Shown here in pieces: positions 40,051-49,764 of a DNA stretch of 64,000 nucleotides. The translations under genes and the position numbers were made by a program. The notes beneath the pieces were generated by a model. The model made no database searches. It saw nothing but the letters and a program-made list of their open reading frames with translations, and was not told where the DNA came from. The DNA lies in assembly GCA_030431485.1 (NCBI GenBank), contig JAUIIR010000003.1, forward strand, positions 87,422-151,421, written 5' to 3'. Position 1 is the stretch's first letter; every line of letters begins with the position of its first letter. Source of the DNA: Alphaproteobacteria bacterium (lineage in GTDB: Bacteria; Pseudomonadota; Alphaproteobacteria; Rhodobacterales; Rhodobacteraceae).

Positions 40051-40808
40051 CATGTTTTGGCAAGGTCCCGCATCGCAGTTGCCAAGAGCAAGACATCGGC
40101 GCCGAGGCCCACAAAGTTGGCACCTGCGTCAAGATCTTGCTGGATCAGTGTAGGGTCACCATCAATGATACCAGCAACCTTTCCCGCTGCTCGGATCCGG
40201 CGCAGCCCGTCTTGTACGGCACTTCTGACCTCCGGATGTGTGACCTCAGGGAGATGTCCCATATCAGCGCAAAGGTCAGCGGGACCGATAAAGACCCCGT
40301 CCACGCCATCCACTGCGCAGATCTCTTCAATGGCATCCATCGCCGCGACACTTTCAACCTGAACAATAAGACAAATCTCATTTTCAGCAGTTTCCAAATA
40401 GTCTGGGATGCTGTTGAAGGTCGACGCTCGTCCGAGCATGTGCCCGACCCCGCGAATGCCTTTTGGTGGATAGCGTGTCGCCTGAACGATGGCGCGTGCC
40501 TCATCTGCAGAGTTGACCATTGGGCAAAGAAGCGACTGTGCACCAAGGTCAAGCACCTGTTTGATCAGCGCCGGATCATTGTGGGGCACCCGCACCACGG
40601 GCGAGACGTCATGGCCCGACAGCGCCATGAGTTGTTCATGTATCGTTGCCAGAGTGTTCGGACCATGCTCCCCGTCGATCAAGAGCCAATCAAATCCCGC
40701 AGAAGCGGCAATCTCTGCGGTGTAACCTGACGCAAGGTTGAGCCATAGGCCAAACAATGGGTCGCCCAATGCAATTGCGGCTTTGAGAGGGTTGTGGGGG
40801 GCAGGCAT
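40032..40808 (-). CDS. HpcH/HpaI family aldolase
   Basis: FGLWLNLASGYTAEIAASAGFDWLLIDGEHGPN...GVDGVFIGPADLCADMGH. Confidence 0.93.
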   Translation of the reverse strand: MPAPHNPLKAAIALGDPLFGLWLNLASGYTAEIAASAGFDWLLIDGEHGPNTLATIHEQLMALSGHDVSPVVRVPHNDPALIKQVLDLGAQSLLCPMVNSADEARAIVQATRYPPKGIRGVGHMLGRASTFNSIPDYLETAENEICLIVQVESVAAMDAIEEICAVDGVDGVFIGPADLCADMGHLPEVTHPEVRSAVQDGLRRIRAAGKVAGIIDGDPTLIQQDLDAGANFVGLGADVLLLATAMRDLAKTWKARTI

Positions 40809-40858
40809 AAACAGGTCCTTTTTTGCGGATCAGATACCAGGTCCTGGAGCAAGACAAG

Positions 40859-41056
40859 TCAGTTGCTGTTGCGCCACAGCTTAACGGCCGACCAGATGGC
40901 GGTGCCGCCAAAGAACGCGCCCGCAATACCGACAACTTCGATCAAAGCGGCGGAGTTTGAAATGCCCCGGACCACGACAGCCACGCACAACAGCGCCAAC
41001 CCCGCGAGGCTGAAGAGAAACCGAAACCACAACTCGCCGCGGGTGGGGCCTGTCAT
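40859..41056 (-). CDS. Hypothetical small membrane protein (2 TM)
   Basis: 65 aa: MTGPTRGELWFRFLFSLAGLALLCVAVVVRGISNSAALIEVVGIAGAFFGGTAIWSAVKLWRNSN. Confidence 0.5.
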   Translation of the reverse strand: MTGPTRGELWFRFLFSLAGLALLCVAVVVRGISNSAALIEVVGIAGAFFGGTAIWSAVKLWRNSN

Positions 41057-41111
41057 CGTCTATCCTTTGCTTTGCGCAGAGATAGGTTGCAGACGACGAC
41101 AGACCAGTTGA

Positions 41112-41921
41112 TTAGAACGTCACAGAAACGCCGGGCAAGTTCAGCGCCTTGATCAGGTCCCGAAGCTCTTGTCGCGCAGCAATGTTAGAGATGTTGAGTT
41201 GTTTGACCCCCACATCCTTGAGGTCCAGCAATGTCATGCCACGGGGGAACAGTTCGCGGAAAATGACCCGCTCGTTAAAGCCGGGCGCAACCCGAAACCC
41301 GATTCGCTTGGACAGTCGGTTGAGAGCCTTTTCCATCTTGGCTTTATTGACCATCTGTTGTGCGCCAAGACGGTTGCGTAGAACCACCCAGTCGATCGGA
41401 GGCAGGCCAGCCTGCGCACGCAATTGCCGGGCGTTCCAGACCATTTCGGAATAGACAGACGGCCCCTCGATTTTCTCTCCGGTCGCGTCGGTATGGGCCA
41501 AGAGGTCGAAATCGACAAAGCTGTCATTCAGCGGTGTGATCAACGTGTCTGCCAGTGAATGCGCCACTTGGCTCAGGCGTGTGTGCGAGCCGGGGCAGTC
41601 GATCAGGATGAAGTCGCTGTCCGGTTCAAGTTCTGCCACTGCGGCCGACAGCCGATGATCATAGATGTTTTCGCCAGGTTGCAGCGTGTCGGGATCAATC
41701 TCGGGCAGCTCCAAATAGCGCGGGGTCGGCAGGTCCAGACTGTCCTGTTCCAGCGTCTTCAGACGATTGGTGACATAGCGGCCCATTGTCTTCTGCCGCA
41801 GATCAAGATCCAGCGCGCCGATCTTGTGACCCATTCGGGCCAGCGCTGTTGCAACATGCATCGAGACGGTGGATTTGCCCGCACCGCCCTTTTCGTTTCC
41901 GACAACAATGATGTGTGCCAT
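41112..41921 (-). CDS. mipZ: Division plane positioning ATPase MipZ
   Basis: MAHIIVVGNEKGGAGKSTVSMHVATALARMGHKIGALDLDLRQKTMGRYVTNR; deviant Walker A, ParA-like. Confidence 0.9.
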   Translation of the reverse strand: MAHIIVVGNEKGGAGKSTVSMHVATALARMGHKIGALDLDLRQKTMGRYVTNRLKTLEQDSLDLPTPRYLELPEIDPDTLQPGENIYDHRLSAAVAELEPDSDFILIDCPGSHTRLSQVAHSLADTLITPLNDSFVDFDLLAHTDATGEKIEGPSVYSEMVWNARQLRAQAGLPPIDWVVLRNRLGAQQMVNKAKMEKALNRLSKRIGFRVAPGFNERVIFRELFPRGMTLLDLKDVGVKQLNISNIAARQELRDLIKALNLPGVSVTF

Positions 41922-42054
41922 CTGATCGATCACCCCGAATTTGCAAAACCTATGACCTGATTGCGCAGCATCTTGCAACGGGGTGCAGAGCGATTTGCCC
42001 GAGATTGCGGCGGTCGGGACTCAGATGCTGCCTTTGCTATCAGAGATTGCAACG

Positions 42055-42104
42055 AAAACGGCCGCCCCAAAGAGGCGGCCGTTTTTTTACCATCTGGTAA
42101 AAAA
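42055..42104 (-). terminator. Terminator downstream of rpmE (two nested inverted repeats)
   Basis: AAAACGGCCGCC-ccaaaga-GGCGGCCGTTTT (42055-42085) plus the palindrome TTTTTTACCA-tc-TGGTAAAAAA (42083-42104). Confidence 0.8.
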
Positions 42105-42108
42105 TATT

Positions 42109-42330
42109 TTAGAAGCCGAGACCTTCGTACTTCTTCTTGAACTTCGATACGCGGCCGCCGGAGTCCATCAGGCGGGAGCTGCCGCCGGTCCATGCAGGGT
42201 GCACGGTCGGGTCGATGTCGAGGGACAGCGTGTCACCCTCGTTGCCCCAGCACGAACGCATCTGCAGCATGGTGCCGTCGGTCATCTTGACGTTGATGAC
42301 GTGGTATTCGGGATGGATGTCTTTTTTCAT
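42109..42330 (-). CDS. rpmE: 50S ribosomal protein L31
   Basis: [71 protein letters not shown]. Confidence 0.96.
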   Translation of the reverse strand: MKKDIHPEYHVINVKMTDGTMLQMRSCWGNEGDTLSLDIDPTVHPAWTGGSSRLMDSGGRVSKFKKKYEGLGF

Positions 42331-42341
42331 GTCGACACTCC

Positions 42342-42725
42342 TTACGCGTCTGCGCCCTTGCGGGGCTTGTAGTTTGCATCTTCTGCGATACGGGCCGATT
42401 TGCCGCGACGCGAACGGAGGTAGTACAGCTTGGCGCGACGGACGCGGCCGCGGCGGACAACCTCGATGCTGTCGATGTTTGTGGAGTAAAGCGGGAACAC
42501 ACGTTCCACACCTTCACCAAATGAAATCTTGCGAACAGTGAACGATCCGGCAATGCCGTCACCCTGACGACGGCTGATGCAGACGCCTTCGTAGTTCTGC
42601 ACACGGGTGCGGGTGCCTTCGGTCACTTTGTAGCCGACACGGATAGTGTCGCCTGCTTTGAAGTCGGGAATGGTTTTCCCGAGGGCGGCAATCTGTTCCG
42701 CCTCCAACTGAGCGATAAGATCCAT
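42342..42725 (-). CDS. rplS: 50S ribosomal protein L19
   Basis: [81 protein letters not shown]. Confidence 0.96.
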   Translation of the reverse strand: MDLIAQLEAEQIAALGKTIPDFKAGDTIRVGYKVTEGTRTRVQNYEGVCISRRQGDGIAGSFTVRKISFGEGVERVFPLYSTNIDSIEVVRRGRVRRAKLYYLRSRRGKSARIAEDANYKPRKGADA

Positions 42726-43011
42726 CGCTTCTCTCCTAAAACTGCTTGCGGTTGCTCCGCAAAGGTGTGCGCGTCCTCAGAGCTCTTGGTCTTCGTCCGG
42801 GTCCGCTTTTGCGCCCGCCAGAGATCAGGTCGTCTTTGTCTTGTCTCGTCCGGGACAGGTGCAGTTGGGCCTAGCGCGAAGAACACACGGAATCACCGCA
42901 CCGGGCTGACACCCGGAACACGCGCCGTAAACCAGAAGCGCCGCGTGAAATCAAGCGCCGTTTAAGGGTGTGGCGTCTTGGCAAATGTGTCGAGCGCAAT
43001 GGGCCAGAGGA

Positions 43012-43320
43012 TCAGACAACAACTTCCCCGATCAGCATCTGAGGCCGTGTGTTCGTGAAATTCGCAATGTCGGCGATCACGGGCCCCGCAGCGCCAAGCG
43101 CCGCATCAAGTGCCGATTGATCAGCAAAGGTCATGGTCGCGACAGCGTAGCTTTCGGGCGGTGCATCCGGACCACCAGCCAGACCTTTGGTGACCAGCAC
43201 TGATGAAATGTGCGCGCCCATGTGTTCATCGACCATCGGCATATGGGTGCCGAGGTAATAGTCGTAGTCAAAATGGGTGTCATCCGTGATTGGGTAAATC
43301 ACCTGAAGCGATAGGGCCAT
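43012..43320 (-). CDS. EthD family reductase-like protein
   Basis: MALSLQVIYPITDDTHFDYDYYLGTHMPMVDEHMG..., dimeric ferredoxin-like/EthD. Confidence 0.75.
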   Translation of the reverse strand: MALSLQVIYPITDDTHFDYDYYLGTHMPMVDEHMGAHISSVLVTKGLAGGPDAPPESYAVATMTFADQSALDAALGAAGPVIADIANFTNTRPQMLIGEVVV

Positions 43321-43383
43321 TTGTGTCTCCTCCGAGTCGATCAATGCCACATGCGTAGCACGATAAGAGCTAGACCCGTTCGT

Positions 43384-44199
43384 TCATTCTGACGATTTGT
43401 TCCGGGCGCACCATTTAGCCCAAAGATCCGGACGACGCTGCTGTGTCACTGCCTCGGATTGCGCCCGACGCCATTCGGCGATTTCGCCGTGGTGACCCGA
43501 CATCAAAACGGGGGGGATTGCCATTCCGCGCCACTCGGCCGGACGAGTGAATTGCGGGTGCTCCAGCAAGCCTTCGGAAAAGCTTTCCTCTTCGGTTGAC
43601 GCATCATTTCCAAGCACGCCCGGCAGCAGCCGGACTGTAGCATCAATCAATGCTTGCGCTGCAATATCGCCTCCGGTGAGGACAAAGTCACCGAGGCTAA
43701 CCTCAACCATTCTGTAGTGATCAATGACGCGTTGATCCAAACCTTCGAAACGACCACAGATGAGTGTTACGCCTGGCCCGGCGGCGAGGGTTTGCATCAT
43801 TTTTTGCGTCATGGGTCGCCCGCGCGGACTCAGGTAGATCAAAGGCGCCATCGGTGCGATCCGTGAGCGTGCGTCATCTACTGCAGCCGCCATCACATCC
43901 GGGCGCAGTACCATTCCTGCGCCGCCGCCAGCAGGGGTGTTATCCACGTTGCGGTGTTTGCCGTCACCAAAGTCTCTAAGGGCAAGTGTCTCAAGTTGCC
44001 AAAGCCCATCTTTCAGAGCGCGCCCTATAAGCGAATGCCCAAGCAGACCCGGAAACGCGTCCGGCATCAACGTGATCACCTGCGCTTTCCAGACATGCGC
44101 AAGCTCGGGTATCTCTTCCATCAGATCACGCGGCTTGAGCGATGGTTTGATGGATTTGCGCCCATGAGACCTGTTGGGCGGGGATTTGGGGTCGTCCAT
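43384..44199 (-). CDS. trmD: tRNA (guanine-N1)-methyltransferase
   Basis: VITLMPDAFPGLLGHSLIGRALKDGLWQLETLALRDFG...LICGRFEGLDQRVIDHYRMVEVSLGDFVLTGGDIAA. Confidence 0.96.
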   Translation of the reverse strand: MDDPKSPPNRSHGRKSIKPSLKPRDLMEEIPELAHVWKAQVITLMPDAFPGLLGHSLIGRALKDGLWQLETLALRDFGDGKHRNVDNTPAGGGAGMVLRPDVMAAAVDDARSRIAPMAPLIYLSPRGRPMTQKMMQTLAAGPGVTLICGRFEGLDQRVIDHYRMVEVSLGDFVLTGGDIAAQALIDATVRLLPGVLGNDASTEEESFSEGLLEHPQFTRPAEWRGMAIPPVLMSGHHGEIAEWRRAQSEAVTQQRRPDLWAKWCARNKSSE

Positions 44200-44259
44200 C
44201 TGCGTTGCCTTTCGGTGACGCGACAGGCTTTAGTGGCTTGTTGTGAAAAACACCACCGG

Positions 44260-44826
44260 TCAGGCCGTGACGGGATCGGACACTGCATCGCGCATAGCCA
44301 GCATCGCTTCTGGTGAGGCGAAATATTGTGAAAGCGCGCCTGCTTCAGCCGGGCTGGAGCGCATCAGCCGTTCGATCAACCAAAGCTCGCGAAGCTGATC
44401 ATCGGTCAGCTGTGACACATCGGTTTCATCCCAGCGGGCGATAATATGAGACAAGACCATTGCCACCTGTTCATCGGCTGTAAGAAAGCCGGGCACGCTC
44501 TGCACCGGCGATATCAAGCCTTGGAGGGTGCCTCGGATAACGGTCGGTTCTGGTGCTGTATCGCGTAAACTTTTGGCGGCCGACGAGATCAGCAGTGTCG
44601 CATGTGTCTTTTTGTTTATGCGGTGCTTTTCCTGAGTTTGGCCGACTTGCGGCAAAACGGCGATTGTGACTGTCGCAAAGCAGATTGCGCCGAAAACCCC
44701 AAGCACCATGAATGCAAGAGACACAGCAAATTCCTGCAGAGCGACCGTTACAACCCCTGGCGAAAGCCCGGCAATAACCAAAAGGAGGCGTCGTTTTACG
44801 CGATCCACATTACCCATCCCACACAA
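44260..44826 (-). CDS. Hypothetical protein with N-terminal TM segments
   Basis: Long ORF in operon orientation; two hydrophobic N-terminal helices; no family recognised. Confidence 0.5.
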   Translation of the reverse strand: MCGMGNVDRVKRRLLLVIAGLSPGVVTVALQEFAVSLAFMVLGVFGAICFATVTIAVLPQVGQTQEKHRINKKTHATLLISSAAKSLRDTAPEPTVIRGTLQGLISPVQSVPGFLTADEQVAMVLSHIIARWDETDVSQLTDDQLRELWLIERLMRSSPAEAGALSQYFASPEAMLAMRDAVSDPVTA

Positions 44827-44918
44827 CGTCTATCGGCGGATATCAGCGCGGCATGGCGAATTATCGCCGCCAATCAGGCAATCAAGATGCTTTTTTGCGG
44901 CGAGACTGAGGCCAATGA

Positions 44919-45719
44919 TCAGGGATCGAGCCGCCGGGCCATTTTGCGAACAAGACGTTTTGCATCCTGAACATCTTTTTCGGGCAGCGCGCTTTGGTTG
45001 AGTGCCAGAAAGACCGCATCAACGCCCAGGTCAGGCTGGACGTTCTCTGGGGGCAGAACCGTTAACTGAGCACGGTCCAAATCGGCAAGGTCCAGAAGGG
45101 CCAAAACCGGATCAAGGGGCCCCAAAGGTAAAGGCGACGCATCCTCCAGAGCAAAGGAGGTCACGCGGGCCGGTGACACATCCGATGCGATCTCTTCAAG
45201 GATATCCTCCAGCGACCGTGCGCTATCGAACTGACTGACGTAGCTTTTGAAATCGTCAATGAGCCGCGTGCTTCGCAAGTTCTGCCACCACGTGCTGCGC
45301 AGCCATGCTTCGCGCTCGCGGGTGGAATAGTAGAAGGTGAGATCGGTTTCCGGGCCAAAGCGCCGGAACGCGGCATCGGCAAGGCACTTCATCACCAAGC
45401 CGGCACTGTCATAACATTCAACACCGTGACGGCCCGGCATGTGCCCAGATATGTCTTCGGACGAAAGAAGGATCGGCCGGGTATCCTCTATGGAAAGAGT
45501 GTCAAAAAATGCCCTAGCCGTGCGGGTCACGACGGCCAGGGTCCTTTTTCTCGGGTCAATTGAAAAGGCGCGCGCGGCTTCGGTCAAAGTGTCAAACGCG
45601 TCCTTGAGATAGACGCGCACATGTGGGTCCAGAACCTGCGCGTTTTCACGCAGCATGGACTGAACGCTGGTGGTGCCTGTTTTGTGGAAGCCTGCGTGGA
45701 TGACAATTTTTGTTGTCAC
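44919..45719 (-). CDS. Sulfotransferase-like P-loop protein
   Basis: [31 protein letters not shown]-binding-type HxGxHKTGTTS motif; 4-bp overlap with rimM. Confidence 0.7.
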   Translation of the reverse strand: MTTKIVIHAGFHKTGTTSVQSMLRENAQVLDPHVRVYLKDAFDTLTEAARAFSIDPRKRTLAVVTRTARAFFDTLSIEDTRPILLSSEDISGHMPGRHGVECYDSAGLVMKCLADAAFRRFGPETDLTFYYSTREREAWLRSTWWQNLRSTRLIDDFKSYVSQFDSARSLEDILEEIASDVSPARVTSFALEDASPLPLGPLDPVLALLDLADLDRAQLTVLPPENVQPDLGVDAVFLALNQSALPEKDVQDAKRLVRKMARRLDP

Positions 45720-46222
45720 GAAAACAGGCCCTCGGGCGGGTCCGCAACGATGCGCCCCTGAGCGAGATCAACGGTGGGAACGACCGTTTTCGTAAATGGC
45801 AGGAGCACTGTTTGCTTTTGGCCTGGCGCGCGTAACTCCAGCAGATCGTCCGCGCCGTTGTTGATCACCGCCATAACCTTGCCGAGAAGCGCTCCACCAG
45901 TGTCGGTGACCTCAAGGCCGATAAGATCCGCGTGATAGAATTCATCATCCGGCAGCGAGGGAAGCCGCTCGCGGGGAACATAAAGCTGTGTCCCGCGCAG
46001 CGCATCCGCCTCTTCTTTGTTCGAGATGCCAGACAGGCGCGCGGCGAGGCCGTTTTTGATCTGCCGCGTGATTTTCACGGTGAAGCTGCGGCTGCCGTCC
46101 TCGGTCTCCAACGGGGCATAGGCGGCGATGTCTTCAGGAATTGCCGTGAAGCTCTTGAGACGCACTTCGCCCCGGACCCCAAAGGCGCCCGCAATTGCCC
46201 CGACGCAGACTTTTTCACTCAC
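45716..46222 (-). CDS. rimM: Ribosome maturation factor RimM
   Basis: [42 protein letters not shown]; likely GTG start. Confidence 0.94.
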   Translation of the reverse strand: MSEKVCVGAIAGAFGVRGEVRLKSFTAIPEDIAAYAPLETEDGSRSFTVKITRQIKNGLAARLSGISNKEEADALRGTQLYVPRERLPSLPDDEFYHADLIGLEVTDTGGALLGKVMAVINNGADDLLELRAPGQKQTVLLPFTKTVVPTVDLAQGRIVADPPEGLFS

Positions 46223-46296
46223 GGATTTACTCCCAGCCGCTTTGAGCGACTGGATAAACCAGACCAGTGCAAAGAGGCAATCGCCCGTCGCTGAGA

Positions 46297-47118
46297 TCAG
46301 CCGCCGATGCTGAACACACGCGTCACGCCAAAGCGCACGCCCCACTGTTCGTCAGAGCCTTGCTCGACAATTGGACTGTCTGCAGCATCGTCGGTGAACT
46401 TTTCCCATGTGACCGCCCCCTCGAGCCCCCAGACATCGTTGATCTGGTACCGCGCGCCGAATTCCACGCCTGCAGACACCATGCCGCCATCGGGGTCATA
46501 GGCGGGCAGGGCAGCACTCGATTCGGAGGCCGTCACCCTAAAATAGGTGTCGCTGTAGCTGTCATCGCCAAAGAACAGGCGCGGACCCATTGAGAGGCGC
46601 AACCGGTCTGTAGGGCGCAGGATCGCGTCGGCACCGACTTCACCAACCCAACCTTCATGTCCGCCAAAGCCGCGGCGCACCGTGCCGAAAGCAGCAAAAT
46701 TCTCGGTTCCATAGCGCATCGAAACGCCAAGTTCGAGCGCAGCGTCGATATCGTCCAGACCTGCCAATTCATCAAAATCGTCTGTTTTTCGTTCTTGGAT
46801 AAAGCGCAAAGAACCGCCGATTGTGAGACCCATGTTGTCCGCCCAAGGGTCAGGACTGCCCAAAGCACGCCCGCTGCGCAAAGACAGATAATTGAAACGA
46901 AATCCAAGGTCCGGACCAACGGCGTATTCGTCCGAGCCGAAATATTCGGGGTTCATTGCCACACCGCCGCGCAAGGTGAACATCAGTCGCGGTGTTTGCG
47001 GCGCTGGTGCGGGCGCAACCATGACAGGTTGTGCGGCGCTTTGGTCCGGTCCCGAAGCAAAGGCGGGTACGGCGGCGGCGAAAACAAAGCTGATAGCGGC
47101 AGAAAAACGGGCGAGCAT
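46297..47118 (-). CDS. MipA/OmpV family outer-membrane protein
   Basis: Signal peptide; [41 protein letters not shown]. Confidence 0.85.
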   Translation of the reverse strand: MLARFSAAISFVFAAAVPAFASGPDQSAAQPVMVAPAPAPQTPRLMFTLRGGVAMNPEYFGSDEYAVGPDLGFRFNYLSLRSGRALGSPDPWADNMGLTIGGSLRFIQERKTDDFDELAGLDDIDAALELGVSMRYGTENFAAFGTVRRGFGGHEGWVGEVGADAILRPTDRLRLSMGPRLFFGDDSYSDTYFRVTASESSAALPAYDPDGGMVSAGVEFGARYQINDVWGLEGAVTWEKFTDDAADSPIVEQGSDEQWGVRFGVTRVFSIGG

Positions 47119-47281
47119 GGCAGATGGCTCCTTCAGGGCAGCATGCAATTCCTCATCGACATGGCGCGATAGGCAGGCAGCGTCAAGCAAGCCTGTGGTC
47201 TCAGGCGGATTGACGCACAAAAAAACCGCGCTCGGGCGGCACGGTGTATCAGGCAGCTTTGGTAAGTGGGATTGTACTTTG

Positions 47282-47331
47282 CCCGATCATCTGTCGGGAG
47301 GTGCAGATGGCCGGGTGGGCCGGCCATCTGC
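47282..47331 (-). terminator. Two strong stem-loops in the rpsP-ompV intergenic region
   Basis: GCAGATGGCCGG-gtggg-CCGGCCATCTGC (47303-47331, perfect 12 bp) and CCCGA-tcatctg-TCGGG (47282-47298); no clear poly-U. Confidence 0.45.
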
Positions 47332-47346
47332 GAAGGCTGACTGCGA

Positions 47347-47727
47347 TTATTCCGCAGTTGCCTCGTCAGCGGCCGGAGCGGCAGCTGCCTCAGCGGCTTT
47401 CGCGGCTTTCGCTTCGGCACGTTCCTGAGCGGCTTTGCCCGGTACGGCTTTCTTCGGGTTGTTGCGCTCTTTCTTCTCGACAACGCCTGCAGCTTCAAGG
47501 AAGCGCGACACGCGGTCGGTGACTTGTGCGCCTTGACCAATCCAGTGCTGGATGCGCTCCACGTCCATTTTCACGCGGTCTTCGCTGTCTTTCGGCAGGA
47601 GCGGGTTGTATGTGCCCAGCTTTTCGATGAAGCGGCCGTCGCGCGGCATGCGGCTGTCGGCAGCTACGATGCGGTAGAACGGGCGCTTTTTGGAACCGCC
47701 ACGGGCGAGACGAATTTTGATAGCCAT
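47347..47727 (-). CDS. rpsP: 30S ribosomal protein S16
   Basis: [47 protein letters not shown]. Confidence 0.97.
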   Translation of the reverse strand: MAIKIRLARGGSKKRPFYRIVAADSRMPRDGRFIEKLGTYNPLLPKDSEDRVKMDVERIQHWIGQGAQVTDRVSRFLEAAGVVEKKERNNPKKAVPGKAAQERAEAKAAKAAEAAAAPAADEATAE

Positions 47728-47767
47728 TTGGTCTTCTCCTAAGGGTCTGTTTGGACGGGCAGGGCCG

Positions 47768-48067
47768 TCACGATTGCTTTTGTTTGTGGTGTTGGATGAC
47801 TTCCTGAATGATGAAATTCAGGAATTTCTTGGCGAACTCAGGGTCAAGATCTGCCTGGGTCGCAAGCTCTTCGAGCCGCGCGATCTGGTTGGCTTCGCGC
47901 GCGGGGTCTGAGGGCGGGAGGTCGTGTTGTGCCTTGAGCACACCGACGGCCTGCGTGTGTTTGAACCGCTCTGCCAGGGTGAACACGAGTATTGCGTCCA
48001 GCCGGTCAATGCTTTCGCGATGACCCTTGAGCAATTCTGCGGCGCGGGTCACGGGATCAGTGGTCAT
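47768..48067 (-). CDS. Chorismate mutase
   Basis: [61 protein letters not shown]: AroQ-type helix. Confidence 0.9.
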   Translation of the reverse strand: MTTDPVTRAAELLKGHRESIDRLDAILVFTLAERFKHTQAVGVLKAQHDLPPSDPAREANQIARLEELATQADLDPEFAKKFLNFIIQEVIQHHKQKQS

Positions 48068-48068
48068 G

Positions 48069-48674
48069 TCAGTCAATGGCCCAGCCTTTCGGTTTGAACA
48101 GGGGGTCTTGGTAATGGGCGATTTCCATATCAATGCCGTGCGCAAGCTGTGTGCCGCGCAGCGCCGCCGGAGATGGATGGCGGTAGACAACGTCACTTCC
48201 GTCAACCGTGGGCGCGTCGTGGTCTTTCTTGGCGCCAAGGCGTTCGGCCAGTCGGATGCTGTCGAGGTTTTTGGGATCCAGGTAGCTGACTGCACCGTCC
48301 CAGCCCTTTTCGTCATAGAAGTAGCGGCGCACCCGTTGGGTCGCTTCCAGCGCAAAGCCTTTCCCGGCTTGATCTGGCCAGATGATCCACGCGATTTCGC
48401 GCTCAGGCCATTTTGCGGGAAACCAGCCACCAGCCATGCCCACTGTCTCGTCCGTGTCTTTCAGGTGGACCATCCACATGCCAAACCCGCGGATTTCCCA
48501 ATGGCCTATCTCGGCAGCATAGAGCATCCAAGCCTCGTAACCATTGAGCGGACCGCCCATGAACCGTGACCGGTACGATGCGAAAGTGGCTTTGAAGTCG
48601 GGATAGTCTTCGGCCTTCGGGCTGCGCAATGACAAGCGCTTGGTCTCAAGGACGGGAATGTCGCGATGACCCAT
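48069..48674 (-). CDS. GNAT family N-acetyltransferase (RimJ/RimL-like), array copy 5
   Basis: VLETKRLSLRSPKAEDYPDF...GKGFALEATQRVRRYFYDEKGWDGAVSYLDPKNLDSIRLAERLGA. Confidence 0.9.
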   Translation of the reverse strand: MGHRDIPVLETKRLSLRSPKAEDYPDFKATFASYRSRFMGGPLNGYEAWMLYAAEIGHWEIRGFGMWMVHLKDTDETVGMAGGWFPAKWPEREIAWIIWPDQAGKGFALEATQRVRRYFYDEKGWDGAVSYLDPKNLDSIRLAERLGAKKDHDAPTVDGSDVVYRHPSPAALRGTQLAHGIDMEIAHYQDPLFKPKGWAID

Positions 48675-49249
48675 CAGAACACCTCCGTCAGGCTGTAGCG
48701 ATACACCAAGGTGATTTCGCCGTTCTCGGCGATCTCGCCATCGGGCTCAGCGCCCAGCCGTTCGGCAAGGGCAATGGAGCGGGAGTTGGCAGGGTCGATA
48801 TAGCTGACCAGCGTCGTCCATTTTAGAACATCCGTCGCGAAGTCGAGAACGCAGCGGCCCGCCTCGTAAGCGATGCTCTGACCTTCCGCCTGGGCATTCA
48901 GCAAGAAGCCAAGTTCCGGTTCCAGGTCACCGGGTTCGAACCCAATCAGGACGAAGCCGAGAACGGTGTTTGTCTGCGCGTTTTCGATCGTCCAGCCACC
49001 ATGCCCGTGAAGTAACCAGCCGGAGGACAGTTGTGCAAATTCACGCCACGCGTCGGCACGGGTCATAGGGCCGCCGATGCCACGGCCGCGCTCGGTGCAG
49101 GCGATGTCGGCCAGGCAGTCGAAGTCGCCAACGCGCGGCGCACACAGAATCAGACGGTCAGTGTGCAGGACGGGCACCTGTCCCGAAAGCTGCGCGGCGA
49201 TGGATGCCGGCACGCCGGTCGATGCAGTTTCACAGCCCATGCGATTCAT
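48674..49249 (-). CDS. GNAT family N-acetyltransferase, array copy 4
   Basis: VLHTDRLILCAPRVGDFDCLADIACTE...LVSYIDPANSRSIALAERLGAEPDG. Confidence 0.9.
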   Translation of the reverse strand: MNRMGCETASTGVPASIAAQLSGQVPVLHTDRLILCAPRVGDFDCLADIACTERGRGIGGPMTRADAWREFAQLSSGWLLHGHGGWTIENAQTNTVLGFVLIGFEPGDLEPELGFLLNAQAEGQSIAYEAGRCVLDFATDVLKWTTLVSYIDPANSRSIALAERLGAEPDGEIAENGEITLVYRYSLTEVF

Positions 49250-49764
49250 GCTGCAGCCTCCATCCTCGGGTGGCGGTAGACGGTCGCCACCTTGTCGCGG
49301 AGTGTAATGTCCGGTTCGCGTACCGCGCCCATGCGGAGCGCCAAAGCCTGCGAGCGCGCGTTGTCGGGTGCAATGAAACTGGGCAGGTGGATCAGCCCCA
49401 GATAGGTTGCAGCGGCTTGACGCGCGGCTGTCGCTGCCTCGTAGGCGATACCTTTGCCTTCGTACTCGGCCGTCACGGCATAGCCCAGTTCGGGCTCCGG
49501 CCAGTCCAGTGGATGAAAGATACCGGCAAAACCGATGAAGGTGTCATCACCCTTGAACGTGATATGCCATTGCCCATGGCCCCGCAGATGCCACTGGCCA
49601 AGACCTATCATCAGCATGCGACCCACATCAAGCGGTTCCGCCGGGCCGCCGTTATAGCGGCTGCGCGGGTCTTGGAAGTAGGCGCAAAGCGGCTCGAAAT
49701 CCTGAATGCCGGGGGCGCGCAGGATCAAACGTTCGGTCTCGATCACGGGAATCTCGAAGCTCAT
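49246..49764 (-). CDS. GNAT family N-acetyltransferase, array copy 3
   Basis: VIETERLILRAPGIQDFEPLCAYFQ...GKGIAYEAATAARQAAATYLGL...NARSQALALRMGA. Confidence 0.9.
   Translation of the reverse strand: MSFEIPVIETERLILRAPGIQDFEPLCAYFQDPRSRYNGGPAEPLDVGRMLMIGLGQWHLRGHGQWHITFKGDDTFIGFAGIFHPLDWPEPELGYAVTAEYEGKGIAYEAATAARQAAATYLGLIHLPSFIAPDNARSQALALRMGAVREPDITLRDKVATVYRHPRMEAAA

Noticed and set aside
42623-42886. 87-aa minus-strand ORF overlapping the rplS start
   Set aside because: Out-of-frame overlap with rplS and its leader; Arg/Lys-rich, no family resemblance; could only be judged with ribosome profiling.
48921-48945. GGTTCGAA-like string (tRNA T-loop resemblance); similar string near 10110
   Set aside because: Inside clear coding sequence (GNAT and rnc), with no acceptor or anticodon stems around it.
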